NCBI GenBank assembly: GCA_964293155.1
Contig: CAXYYA010000067.1
Location: 1 to 11,544, forward strand
Direction of reading: 5' to 3'
Source of the DNA: JAQVEB01 sp028698105
GTDB taxonomy: Bacteria > Bacteroidota > Bacteroidia > Bacteroidales > Dysgonomonadaceae
DNA length: 11,544 nucleotides
Shown here: in pieces, positions 6,499 through 11,544 of the stretch
Numbering within the stretch: position 1 is the first letter of the stretch
Layout of the letters: every line of letters starts with the position of its first letter
The notes under the pieces: generated by a model
What the model was told of the DNA's origin: nothing
Database searches by the model: none
What the model saw: the letters and a program-made list of their open reading frames with translations, nothing else
Program-made: the position numbers and the translations under genes

Positions 6499-7839
6499 TT
6501 ATTTCAGGATGAATTCTACAACGGTTACTTCGTAAGGCGGTTTTTGTCGAGGCAAATCAAGAATAATGTTATTGTCGTTTTGCTGGAACTGAATTTCGGA
6601 ATAGTCATTGAGCAATTGAACATACTTTACTTTACCGGCATATCCCGGCAACGTTATTTTACTTTCCGACGGATAATCGAAAAGGTGCAGATACAGCTTT
6701 TTGGTTCGCGGATTATAAGTAAGTCTGGAATTCACGTTTTGAGGAACCGCAAATTCATCGGGTGCATAGGTGCAATTGTAAATAGATTCGCTGTTTCCGC
6801 CCATCCAATATCCCATTTTTTCGAGCGCATCAATAGCCCGGTAATCAAATTCCCCTTTTGCGGTTGGGCCTACATTTAAGAGCAGATTTCCACCGTTTGC
6901 CGTAGAGGTTATCAGCAAATCCAACAATTGTTTTTGCGTTTTCCATGTAGTTTCGTCACGATAATATCCCCACGAGCCCGAAAATGTCTGGCATGTTTCC
7001 CAATACTTTCCTTTGTATTTGGTCAGTTCGGATGGAGATACCTGCTCGGGAGTTTCAAAATCGTAACCATCTGAATAATCATTCAGATCCATACGGTTAT
7101 CGATAATAATACCCGGTTGCAATTTTCGTATCATTTTAAGTAACTCGATGGAACGCCAATCGTCCCTGCCTTTTCCGTCTTGTGCCGGATACGAAAAATC
7201 CAACCATAAGATATCTATTTTACCGTAATTTGTCAGTAATTCTTTTATCTGATTCTGCAAATACGTGCGATATTTGCTCATGTCTTTTCCGACATTCAAC
7301 GGAGCATATTCGGAAGACGTTGCAACTCGTTGCGGATGCACTCTGTCAATCGTAAAATCAGGATGGTGCCAGTCTATAAGTGAATAATAAAAACCGACCT
7401 TTAGCCCTTCGGCTCTGAAAGCATCCACAAACTCTTTCACCATATCTCTTTTTGCTTTGGTGTTTGTAGCCTTATAATCAGTATATTTTGAATCGAACAG
7501 ACAAAAACCTTCATGGTGCTTTGAGGTCAGAACGGCATATTTCATTCCTGCAGCTTTTGCCATTTTCGCCCATTTTACAGGATCGTAGTTTACGGGATTA
7601 AATTCTTCAAAATATTTTTGATATTGTTCGTTTGTGATTCTTTCTCTGTTTTTTACCCACTCGTGGCGTGCAGGCAAAGCATATAATCCCCAATGGATAA
7701 ACATACCGAATCTGGCATCTGTCCACCATTGCATCCGCTCCTTCTTTTGAGCCTCGGTTTCGTTGCCTATTTTGTTTTGTGAGAATGATGCGCTACCGGT
7801 TAATAACATGGACATAGCAATAATAATGACTTTTTTCAT
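6499..7839 (-). CDS. Alpha-L-fucosidase, glycoside hydrolase family 29
   Basis: A 446-residue secreted GH29 enzyme releasing L-fucose from fucosylated glycans by a retaining mechanism. Residues 1-20 are a signal peptide (basic KK, hydrophobic core, SASFS before Gln21), so it probably acts in the periplasm. Catalytic-domain motifs in order: 'WWTDARFGMFIHWGLY' at 38-53, 'KYAVLTSKHHEGFCLFDS' at 100-117, 'VGFYYSLIDWHHP' at 148-160, and 'IDILWLDFSYP' at 208-218, where Asp214 is the expected nucleophile. The 'DFETPEQ' block at 260-266 and 'WETCQTFSGSWGY' at 280-292 are typical of the family, and 'NGGNLLLNVGPTAKGE' at 315-330 closes the barrel. A short beta-sandwich occupies about 365-446. No extra carbohydrate-binding module is attached. 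Flanking terminators isolate it as a single-gene unit, and no SusC/SusD pair is nearby, so it is not part of a visible polysaccharide-utilisation locus. The acid/base residue was not assigned. Confidence 0.95.
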   Translation of the reverse strand: MKKVIIIAMSMLLTGSASFSQNKIGNETEAQKKERMQWWTDARFGMFIHWGLYALPARHEWVKNRERITNEQYQKYFEEFNPVNYDPVKWAKMAKAAGMKYAVLTSKHHEGFCLFDSKYTDYKATNTKAKRDMVKEFVDAFRAEGLKVGFYYSLIDWHHPDFTIDRVHPQRVATSSEYAPLNVGKDMSKYRTYLQNQIKELLTNYGKIDILWLDFSYPAQDGKGRDDWRSIELLKMIRKLQPGIIIDNRMDLNDYSDGYDFETPEQVSPSELTKYKGKYWETCQTFSGSWGYYRDETTWKTQKQLLDLLITSTANGGNLLLNVGPTAKGEFDYRAIDALEKMGYWMGGNSESIYNCTYAPDEFAVPQNVNSRLTYNPRTKKLYLHLFDYPSESKITLPGYAGKVKYVQLLNDYSEIQFQQNDNNIILDLPRQKPPYEVTVVEFILK

Positions 7840-7885
7840 GTTGATTTATACGTGTTTAAATTAGTAAATCAGATTCAATAACCAG

Positions 7886-7933
7886 AAAAAGAGAATGTAT
7901 CAAAAGAAACATCATCACTTTTGATACACTCTC
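7886..7933 (-). terminator. Rho-independent terminator of the aldo/keto reductase gene
   Basis: GAGAATGTATCAAAAG at 7891-7906 pairs with CTTTTGATACACTCTC at 7918-7933, 15 of 16 positions plus one wobble, with an 11-nt loop. Read leftward it is followed at once by TTTTT (7890-7886). It sits 17 bp beyond the reductase stop and separates it from the fucosidase gene; the fucosidase start is 46 bp further on, so that gene's promoter must lie in or near this gap. Confidence 0.92.
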
Positions 7934-7949
7934 GTTAATAGTTTTCTTC

Positions 7950-8942
7950 TTAAGTTCTCGGATCAAAGAACGGATAATCTTTTACTGCGAGATACTCGTT
8001 GTCGAGCAACGTTTTTTCCTTTTTCGATAACGGGCTTTCCAGTATTTCATCAATGTGATCCACGCAGAAAGCGAAATCGCGAAAATCGCCGGGAGGGATA
8101 ATCACGTCCGCGCCGCTTTGGAATGTATATTTAAGCGCTGCAATGCCCAGCGCCGTATCGCTTACATCAATGGGTTTCACCCACGATTTCGGATAAGAGG
8201 AGCGCGTTTTTTCGTCACTATCCAACCAGCGGCGGTGCACAAGCCCTTTTATGGCAAGGACGCCCATTCCGCGCCGTTTTGCATCGTTTACTGCTCCTGC
8301 ACCCCAACCGTCGCGCATGATCATTTGCCAGTTGGTGGGGAACATGATGCTGTCGAAATCGTACATCGCCATGGCGCGAAGCGCCTGCTCCTGCGAGTGT
8401 GCCGAAAATCCCACTTTGCGGATACGCCCACGCTGTTTTTCTTTTTCGATCATCTCCATCACGCCGCCGGGACCGAAGGCTTTGTCCACGTCTTCCGGTT
8501 TTGTGAGGCTATGCAGTTGATACACATCAAAATAATCGGTATGCAGCAGTTTCAGCGATTCCTCGAACTCTTTTTCGGCGCCTTCGCGCATGCGCTGCGT
8601 GGTTTTGCAGGCAAGATAGTTGTCTTTCCGAAAAGGCTTCAGCGAGAGGCCGAGCTTTTCCTGCGCATCGCCATAGGTGGGAGCCACGTCAAAGTAATTG
8701 ATTCCGCGATCCAGTGCCCAGGCCACGTAATTGTTTGACGCATCCTGACCGTCGCGCATGGATACAATTCCGCCGTAAACCACGGGAAATACTTCATATC
8801 CGGTTTTGCCGAGTTTTCGTTTCAATGTTTTGCCTTTTTTCGGTTTAGCCGCGGTGTCGGCAAACGTTGGAGAAACCGCTCCTGCTGCACCGATAGCCAC
8901 AGCGCCTACAATACTTTTTTTAATAAATTCTCGCTTATCCAT
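7950..8942 (-). CDS. Aldo/keto reductase with Tat-like leader
   Basis: A 330-residue NAD(P)H-dependent oxidoreductase of the aldo/keto reductase superfamily. The catalytic tetrad is complete: Asp85 and Tyr90 in 'YFDVAPTYG', Lys113 in 'YLACKTT', and His144 in 'VYQLHSL'. The (beta/alpha)8 barrel fills about residues 40-320, with 'RKVGFSAHS' and 'GVLAIKGL' blocks also typical. The N-terminus, DKREFIKKS followed by an Ala/Gly-rich hydrophobic stretch to about residue 28, resembles the twin-arginine signals of exported Bacteroidota oxidoreductases but has Lys-Arg in place of Arg-Arg, so export by Tat is likely yet not certain. The substrate is unknown. It has its own terminator downstream and the shared 47-bp element upstream. 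Confidence 0.9.
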   Translation of the reverse strand: MDKREFIKKSIVGAVAIGAAGAVSPTFADTAAKPKKGKTLKRKLGKTGYEVFPVVYGGIVSMRDGQDASNNYVAWALDRGINYFDVAPTYGDAQEKLGLSLKPFRKDNYLACKTTQRMREGAEKEFEESLKLLHTDYFDVYQLHSLTKPEDVDKAFGPGGVMEMIEKEKQRGRIRKVGFSAHSQEQALRAMAMYDFDSIMFPTNWQMIMRDGWGAGAVNDAKRRGMGVLAIKGLVHRRWLDSDEKTRSSYPKSWVKPIDVSDTALGIAALKYTFQSGADVIIPPGDFRDFAFCVDHIDEILESPLSKKEKTLLDNEYLAVKDYPFFDPRT

Positions 8943-8960
8943 AGTCTCTTGTTTATGTTT

Positions 8961-9007
8961 GTAACAATTTAATATACAGAATGGTTTAAGGTAATAGTGT
9001 TAAAAAA
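8961..9007 (-). promoter_or_regulatory. Shared 47-bp upstream element, copy B (before aldo/keto reductase)
   Basis: This is the second copy of the sequence at 6365-6411, with five substitutions and no gaps, in the same orientation and ending 18 bp before the reductase start. Conservation at a fixed distance from two unrelated coding sequences points to a promoter or operator rather than a decayed duplication. TAnnTTG is retained (8965-8971). Confidence 0.65.
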
Positions 9008-9063
9008 GGCAACCATGTTTTTCCAAAGATAGAAAATTTTTCGATAGTTTCTTCCCAATTAAC

Positions 9064-9086
9064 AAAAAAAATCGTTATGGCGATTT
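9064..9086 (-). terminator. Compact terminator with the deacetylase stop codon in its loop
   Basis: On the minus strand AAATCG (9086-9081), loop CCATAA (9080-9075) and CGATTT (9074-9069) form a 6-bp perfect stem followed by a further T-run to 9064. The TAA in the loop is the stop codon of the polysaccharide deacetylase gene. The stem is short and AT-rich, but the eight-T tract after CGA supports the call. Confidence 0.55.
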
Positions 9087-9902
9087 AAAATTTTCGCGCA
9101 TTGATTTTAGCAGCTTTTCGGGCGACATCGTTGGGACGATCATTCGCCGGACGGTTTGCAACGGATACACCGAATCACGCTTCGACATCAGGATAAAAGA
9201 CATATCGAAATAATTGGCCAGTTCTTTTGCCGCATCGCGGTTGTACACGCCGTTGGGATATGCCCAGTACCGGACGGGTTGACCGACGATTTCTTCCAGT
9301 TTCTTTTTCGGTTCGATGACTTGTTTTGCCCACGCAGCAGAATCGGTGTATTTTGCAGCCATTACGTGATCCCAACTGTGCAGGCCGATGGTGTGCCCGC
9401 GTTTTGCCAATTCAGCGATTTGTCCGGTGGTCATGTAGCCTTTTTTGTTGTAGGTAACCGTCATGATAAAAAATGCGCCGCGAAAATTGTGCTTTTCCAA
9501 TTCGGGAGCGGCAATTTCGATGTGCTCCGCGCGCGAATCGTCGAACGTGATCATAAACGGTTTTTCGGGAAGCGGTTTATTGTAAAGCAGGTAATCGCGC
9601 AACGCATCGGGTAGGATAGAAGTATAACCGCTGTCGGCCAACGCCTGTAAATGCGAAGCAAATGTTTCGGGAGAAACCGAATAGGCGTCGTTTCGTCCTT
9701 CCGCGATGCGGTGGTAACACAAAACGGGGATTTCGGGTTTGGAGAGGATTTGTTGGGCGGAGTTTTTATGCTTTTTTTGTTCAACAACTTGCGTTTTTGT
9801 TGATTCTGAAATTCGAGTTGCAGGTTGATTTTTCTTTTCTTGTTTGCAGGAAAAAAGCGTAAAGAATAGACAAGATAACAGGATAGCAGGTAACCTACTC
9901 AT
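9075..9902 (-). CDS. Polysaccharide deacetylase (NodB/CE4) family lipoprotein
   Basis: A 275-residue carbohydrate esterase 4 (NodB-homology) protein, expected to remove N- or O-acetyl groups from an extracellular or cell-wall glycan with a divalent metal. The leader has a clear lipobox LFSC with Cys19, then a Lys/Gln/Ser-rich linker to about residue 55. 'IPVLCYHRI' at 58-66 is the usual start of the PgaB/IcaB-like branch. Motif 1 is TFDDS (Asp121, Asp122), motif 2 is the metal pair HSWDH (His175, His179), and motif 3 is represented by 'YWAYPNG' at 212-218. The 'FRGAFFIM' strand at 140-147 is also typical. The specific glycan is unknown. It begins 1 bp after the hicB stop codon, so it is probably transcribed from the hicAB promoter and may be translationally coupled to hicB, although no terminator or second promoter was excluded experimentally. 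Confidence 0.9.
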   Translation of the reverse strand: MSRLPAILLSCLFFTLFSCKQEKKNQPATRISESTKTQVVEQKKHKNSAQQILSKPEIPVLCYHRIAEGRNDAYSVSPETFASHLQALADSGYTSILPDALRDYLLYNKPLPEKPFMITFDDSRAEHIEIAAPELEKHNFRGAFFIMTVTYNKKGYMTTGQIAELAKRGHTIGLHSWDHVMAAKYTDSAAWAKQVIEPKKKLEEIVGQPVRYWAYPNGVYNRDAAKELANYFDMSFILMSKRDSVYPLQTVRRMIVPTMSPEKLLKSMRENFKSP

Positions 9903-9903
9903 A

Positions 9904-10323
9904 TCAATGCTTATAAATTAAATTGATCTCTGAAAGTTCTTGCCCGATTTGATGAATTCCGAATAATATTTTTTCGGTTTGCGCTTCAGAAGGTTTTTTG
10001 TGCCCCTGCACGTATTGTGATAATAACGTGGGGTTCATCCCGATTTTATCGGCCAGGAATTTTGCGTTCAGCACTTTATAATATTGAAAAAATTGTTTGA
10101 AGTCGATTTCAAATTTCAGATTTTCTTGTGTGACACTCATATTTTCTTCCTCAAAATGCAGTGTTACAGCTTCCAATGCGTTATTCATCAGTTCCGTAAC
10201 AGTTTTTCCCGTGGTATAAATAGGATATTCCTCAGAAAACGCGGAAAAGCCGGTATCGGTTTTTTCTACGATCATTTTTATTTTTTTTCTTAATGTTTTC
10301 ATAATCCGTTCATCTTTGTTCAT
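9904..10323 (-). CDS. hicB: HicB-family antitoxin with C-terminal helix-turn-helix
   Basis: A 139-residue antitoxin. The N-terminal part (about 12-60) is the degenerate RNase H-like HicB domain, with 'KMIVEKTDTGFSAFSEEYP' then 'TTGKTVTELMNNALEAV' at 38-53. The C-terminal part (about 83-125) is an XRE-type helix-turn-helix, 'AKFLADKIGMNPTLLSQYV' then 'GHKKPS', so it should bind DNA and repress its own promoter. The start at 10323 overlaps the hicA stop as ATGA, the usual coupling of hicA to hicB; Met8 is an alternative start that looks more like other HicB N-termini. The reading frame is intact although its partner toxin gene is frameshifted. The deacetylase gene follows after 1 bp. Confidence 0.88.
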   Translation of the reverse strand: MNKDERIMKTLRKKIKMIVEKTDTGFSAFSEEYPIYTTGKTVTELMNNALEAVTLHFEEENMSVTQENLKFEIDFKQFFQYYKVLNAKFLADKIGMNPTLLSQYVQGHKKPSEAQTEKILFGIHQIGQELSEINLIYKH

Positions 10324-10504
10324 TTTATTCCGGCATCTTTCAGAATCTTATTTTCCAATCCTTTACCCATTTCTTGGCTTCCGTGGTTTGGAAAAATTAA
10401 AGTCTTTTTTTCAGATCGTGTTTCAACTTTACGTGCGATCCTTTCTGCGATATGGGATACCAACCATCTTTAAGTAATATGCGGTATAATTCGGAACACT
10501 TCAT
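10320..10504 (-). pseudogene. hicA: hicA toxin gene broken by a one-base loss
   Basis: From the ATG at 10504 the frame reads MKCSELYRILLKDGWYPISQ, then KGSHVKLKHD, which is the N-terminal half of a HicA mRNA interferase including the catalytic His24. It then runs LKKRL and meets a TAA at 10397-10399 after 35 residues. In the frame one base over, TLIFPNHGSQEMGKGLENK and KILKDAGIK follow and end at a TGA (10320-10322) that overlaps the hicB start as ATGA. The 185-bp span needs one extra base to give a normal toxin of about 61 residues; the missing base fits best just after the codon for Asp30 (ACT GAA AAA AAG in place of CTG AAA AAA AG). As it stands the toxin lacks its last strand and helix and is presumably inactive. 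A sequencing error near the run of seven A's is the main alternative. Confidence 0.85.
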
Positions 10505-10528
10505 AATCCTGATTGAGTTATCGCATGA

Positions 10529-10560
10529 CAAAGGTAAATTATTATTTACTTTTATGCAAG
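10529..10560 (-). promoter_or_regulatory. hicAB promoter with overlapping palindromic operator
   Basis: On the minus strand a -33 box CTTG (10557-10560) is followed after 20 bp by TACCTTTG (10529-10536), an exact TAnnTTTG -7 box, about 25 bp before the hicA start. An inverted repeat, AAAgGTAAAT / TATT / ATTTACtTTT at 10530-10553, covers the spacer and the -7 box with 9 of 10 arm positions matching. This is a likely HicB binding site for autorepression. Confidence 0.72.
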
Positions 10561-10578
10561 GACTTTTGATTTAATTAG

Positions 10579-10662
10579 TTATTTAATCAATAAGTTATTG
10601 GTTGTTTTAAAAAAATGTTTATGAGGGGCATTTCCTAATTCAAGCAGCCCTTCATCCTTCAT
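10579..10662 (-). CDS. Possible 27-residue small ORF in the gap between the two TA modules
   Basis: The 225-bp gap between hicA and the ParE/RelE-like gene (10505-10729) holds the hicAB promoter and otherwise only this ORF: MKDEGLLELGNAP, then HKHFFKTTNNLLIK and TAA. The frame is open upstream for ten more codons without another ATG. The residue mix looks more protein-like than the surrounding AT-rich DNA, but I do not recognise a family and no ribosome site is evident. It may be a gene remnant or chance. No convincing terminator for the ParE/RelE operon was found in this gap; only a weak AT hairpin lies at about 10691-10719. Confidence 0.2.
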   Translation of the reverse strand: MKDEGLLELGNAPHKHFFKTTNNLLIK

Positions 10663-10729
10663 AATCAATTTGTTCCTACATCCGTTGGATAATTATCATT
10701 AAAATGGGAATGATTATAAAAAGAAAAGT

Positions 10730-11047
10730 TTAGGCATACAGTGACTTCATTTTCTTAGGGTCTTGCTTGCAATTCCAAATTCCGGCAATATAAATGATTT
10801 CATTTTCAGTATAATACAGTGCTCTGAATCGTCCTTTAGAAACAACCAACGAACGATATGGTTTCACTCTGTGTTTTAACGATTCTTCGAAAGAACCTAA
10901 CATCGGATTATTTTCCAACAAAGCCACTTCATCGATAATTTCGTTATGAATTTTTGCTGCCGCTTTTTGATTTTTGTCGGCATAAAAGTCATACAGTTCT
11001 TCCATGTCCTGCAAGGCATTGGGAGACCAAATTATCGGATAAATCAT
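10730..11047 (-). CDS. ParE/RelE-superfamily toxin
   Basis: A 105-residue toxin of the ParE/RelE (plasmid-stabilisation) superfamily. Seen are 'IIWSPNALQDMEELYDFYAD' features in the first 24 residues (strand then amphipathic helices), 'NPMLGSFEE' and 'YRSLVVSKGRFRALYYTEN' at 64-82, and the closing 'IIYIAGIWNCKQDPKKM' at 84-100. The last block is typical of the Bacteroidota branch, which is closer to ParE than to ribosome-dependent RelE; whether it acts on gyrase or mRNA cannot be told. The fold appears complete. It starts 2 bp after the stop of the small antitoxin gene, the usual antitoxin-first order. Confidence 0.87.
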   Translation of the reverse strand: MIYPIIWSPNALQDMEELYDFYADKNQKAAAKIHNEIIDEVALLENNPMLGSFEESLKHRVKPYRSLVVSKGRFRALYYTENEIIYIAGIWNCKQDPKKMKSLYA

Positions 11048-11049
11048 CT

Positions 11050-11271
11050 CTATTTTCGTTTAATTTGCGAATGAGGTATGCCTTTTCCCATTTCGAAATC
11101 TTTTTCTGCAGCTGTCAATCTTTCCTCCAATTCTTCCTGGGAATAGGCACAAGGAGTGTTTGAAACAAGGCGCTGATACAATTTTTCAAGACTGTTTAAC
11201 ATACGGTCGCTTGTTTTGTCGTCCAATATTTCTTTCACAAGTTTTATTTTGCGTTCTAATACTGCTCCCAT
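11050..11271 (-). CDS. Small antitoxin partner of the ParE/RelE-like toxin
   Basis: A 73-residue, charged, mostly helical protein without a recognisable membrane segment. The C-terminal half ('SQEELEERLTAAEKDFEMGK' then 'GIPHSQ', about 44-69) resembles the toxin-wrapping helix and the 'GxxxxHxxxxxK' tail of antitoxins that accompany ParE-like toxins in Bacteroidota. An obvious ribbon-helix-helix is not seen at the N-terminus; residues 1-35 could form two helices. It is assigned mainly from position: 2 bp upstream of the toxin, same strand, with a palindrome-overlapped promoter in front. The exact antitoxin family is not assigned. Confidence 0.78.
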   Translation of the reverse strand: MGAVLERKIKLVKEILDDKTSDRMLNSLEKLYQRLVSNTPCAYSQEELEERLTAAEKDFEMGKGIPHSQIKRK

Positions 11272-11294
11272 AATTTACGAATTTTTCTTTCTCT

Positions 11295-11336
11295 CAAAAG
11301 TAAATCAAAATATCCAAATTGCAAAATGTTTTGCAA
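11295..11336 (-). promoter_or_regulatory. Promoter of the ParE/RelE-type module with palindromic operator
   Basis: On the minus strand TTTG (11322-11325), 19 bp, then TACTTTTG (11295-11302) matches the Bacteroidota consensus exactly, about 24 bp before the antitoxin start. A perfect 8-bp inverted repeat with a 2-bp spacer, TTGCAAAA-TG-TTTTGCAA at 11319-11336, covers the -33 box. This arrangement fits repression by the antitoxin or toxin-antitoxin complex. Confidence 0.75.
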
Positions 11337-11340
11337 ATCC

Positions 11341-11401
11341 ATCGTGCGAAGCGCCTGTCCGCCGCGACGCTGGCGCACAAACCAGACTGCGGCAGGCAGG
11401 G
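11341..11401. repeat. GC-rich REP-like palindromic element
   Basis: This short GC-rich island stands out in AT-rich surroundings. CCTGTCCGCCGC at 11354-11365 pairs with GCGGCAGGCAGG at 11389-11400 (10 of 12 Watson-Crick plus one wobble). A competing hairpin joins GTGCG-AGCG at 11344-11353 to CGCT-CGCAC at 11368-11378. It lies just after the stop codon of the tricorn-like gene, so it may also act as a 3' end for that transcript. Confidence 0.55.
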
Positions 11402-11410
11402 TGCCATTAT

Positions 11411-11544
11411 CTATTTCACTTCCACTTCAATCCACTTCGACCTGTCCGGCGGGGCAGGAGCGGTAACTCGTTTTCGTGGGTTGCGTTTGAGTTCGTCCAG
11501 TAACACTTCCACCGCCTTTTTGATGCCGGGGTCATTGCCTTTGG
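11411..11544 (-). CDS. C-terminal end of a tricorn-protease-like (S41) protein (partial)
   Basis: The minus-strand frame entering from the right edge reads 43 residues to a TAG at 11411-11413. It begins KGNDPGIKKAVEVLLDELKR and ends with NPRKRVTAPAPPDRSKW then a short basic tail. The 'GxDPxxxKAVEVxLxELKxNP' helix followed by a proline-rich 'PDRSK' tail matches the C-terminus of tricorn-type serine proteases and their Bacteroidota homologues (beta-propeller, PDZ and S41 core), which trim peptides. The catalytic core is outside the window, so the call rests on this tail alone. The segment coding for TAPAPPDR carries a GC-rich palindrome. Confidence 0.65.
   Translation of the reverse strand, partial: KGNDPGIKKAVEVLLDELKRNPRKRVTAPAPPDRSKWIEVEVK

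Noticed and set aside
6499..7839. Polysaccharide-utilisation locus around the fucosidase
   Set aside because: No SusC/SusD pair, sigma/anti-sigma or hybrid two-component gene is present, and terminators isolate the fucosidase from its neighbours.
8055..8738. A 227-codon plus-strand frame opposite the aldo/keto reductase
   Set aside because: It is a shadow of the reductase gene, which has a complete catalytic tetrad; the antisense product looks like no known protein.
11319..11401. CRISPR or attachment-site repeat near the right end
   Set aside because: The repeats are inverted, not regularly spaced direct repeats, and no integrase or tRNA gene is in the window.
11216..11503. A plus-strand 95-codon frame spanning the TA promoter and REP-like element
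   Set aside because: It runs across a promoter, a palindromic repeat and the antisense of the tricorn-like tail, so it is not a plausible gene.

Overview
The window looks like a piece of chromosome from a member of the Bacteroidota, probably Bacteroidales. This is inferred from several signs. Intergenic DNA is AT-rich and purine-rich Shine-Dalgarno sites are scarce. Two promoters match the Bacteroidota consensus (TTTG or TTG, 19-20 bp, TAnnTTTG). The gene repertoire includes lipoproteins, a GH29 fucosidase and a tricorn-like protease tail. No rRNA, tRNA, CRISPR array or complete insertion sequence was seen.

Left half (1-5008, + strand): a tight run of seven genes. In order they are an SRPBCC protein, a double-domain VOC/PhnB-like protein, a TfoX N-terminal-domain protein, a second SRPBCC protein, a secreted gamma-glutamyltransferase-family protein overlapping the previous gene by 11 bp, and two single-domain VOC proteins. 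Most spacings are 6-37 bp, so the first five are probably one transcript. The last two follow a 104-bp gap that starts with a 7-bp tandem repeat. The run ends at a strong hairpin at 5030-5065, shared with the convergent gene.

Middle (5071-8942, - strand): three exported proteins. They are a PQQ-type sugar dehydrogenase lipoprotein, a GH29 alpha-L-fucosidase and an aldo/keto reductase with a Tat-like leader. Two of the three end in their own hairpin-plus-T-tract terminator, and the dehydrogenase ends at the shared hairpin. The dehydrogenase and the reductase, although about 2.6 kb apart, carry nearly the same 47-bp sequence at the same distance upstream of their start codons, which suggests shared control.

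Right part (9064-11336, - strand): two toxin-antitoxin modules. The first is hicA-hicB, where hicA has lost one base and is broken while hicB is intact. HicB is followed after 1 bp by a NodB-type polysaccharide deacetylase lipoprotein, so the deacetylase appears to sit in the hicAB transcription unit. The second is a ParE/RelE-type toxin preceded by its small antitoxin. Each module has a recognisable promoter overlapped by a near-perfect palindrome, the expected layout for autoregulation by the antitoxin or the toxin-antitoxin complex.

Right end (11341-11544): a GC-rich REP-like palindromic element, then the C-terminal tail of a tricorn-protease-like gene running off the window. Functions were assigned by reading motifs by eye; no database search was run.
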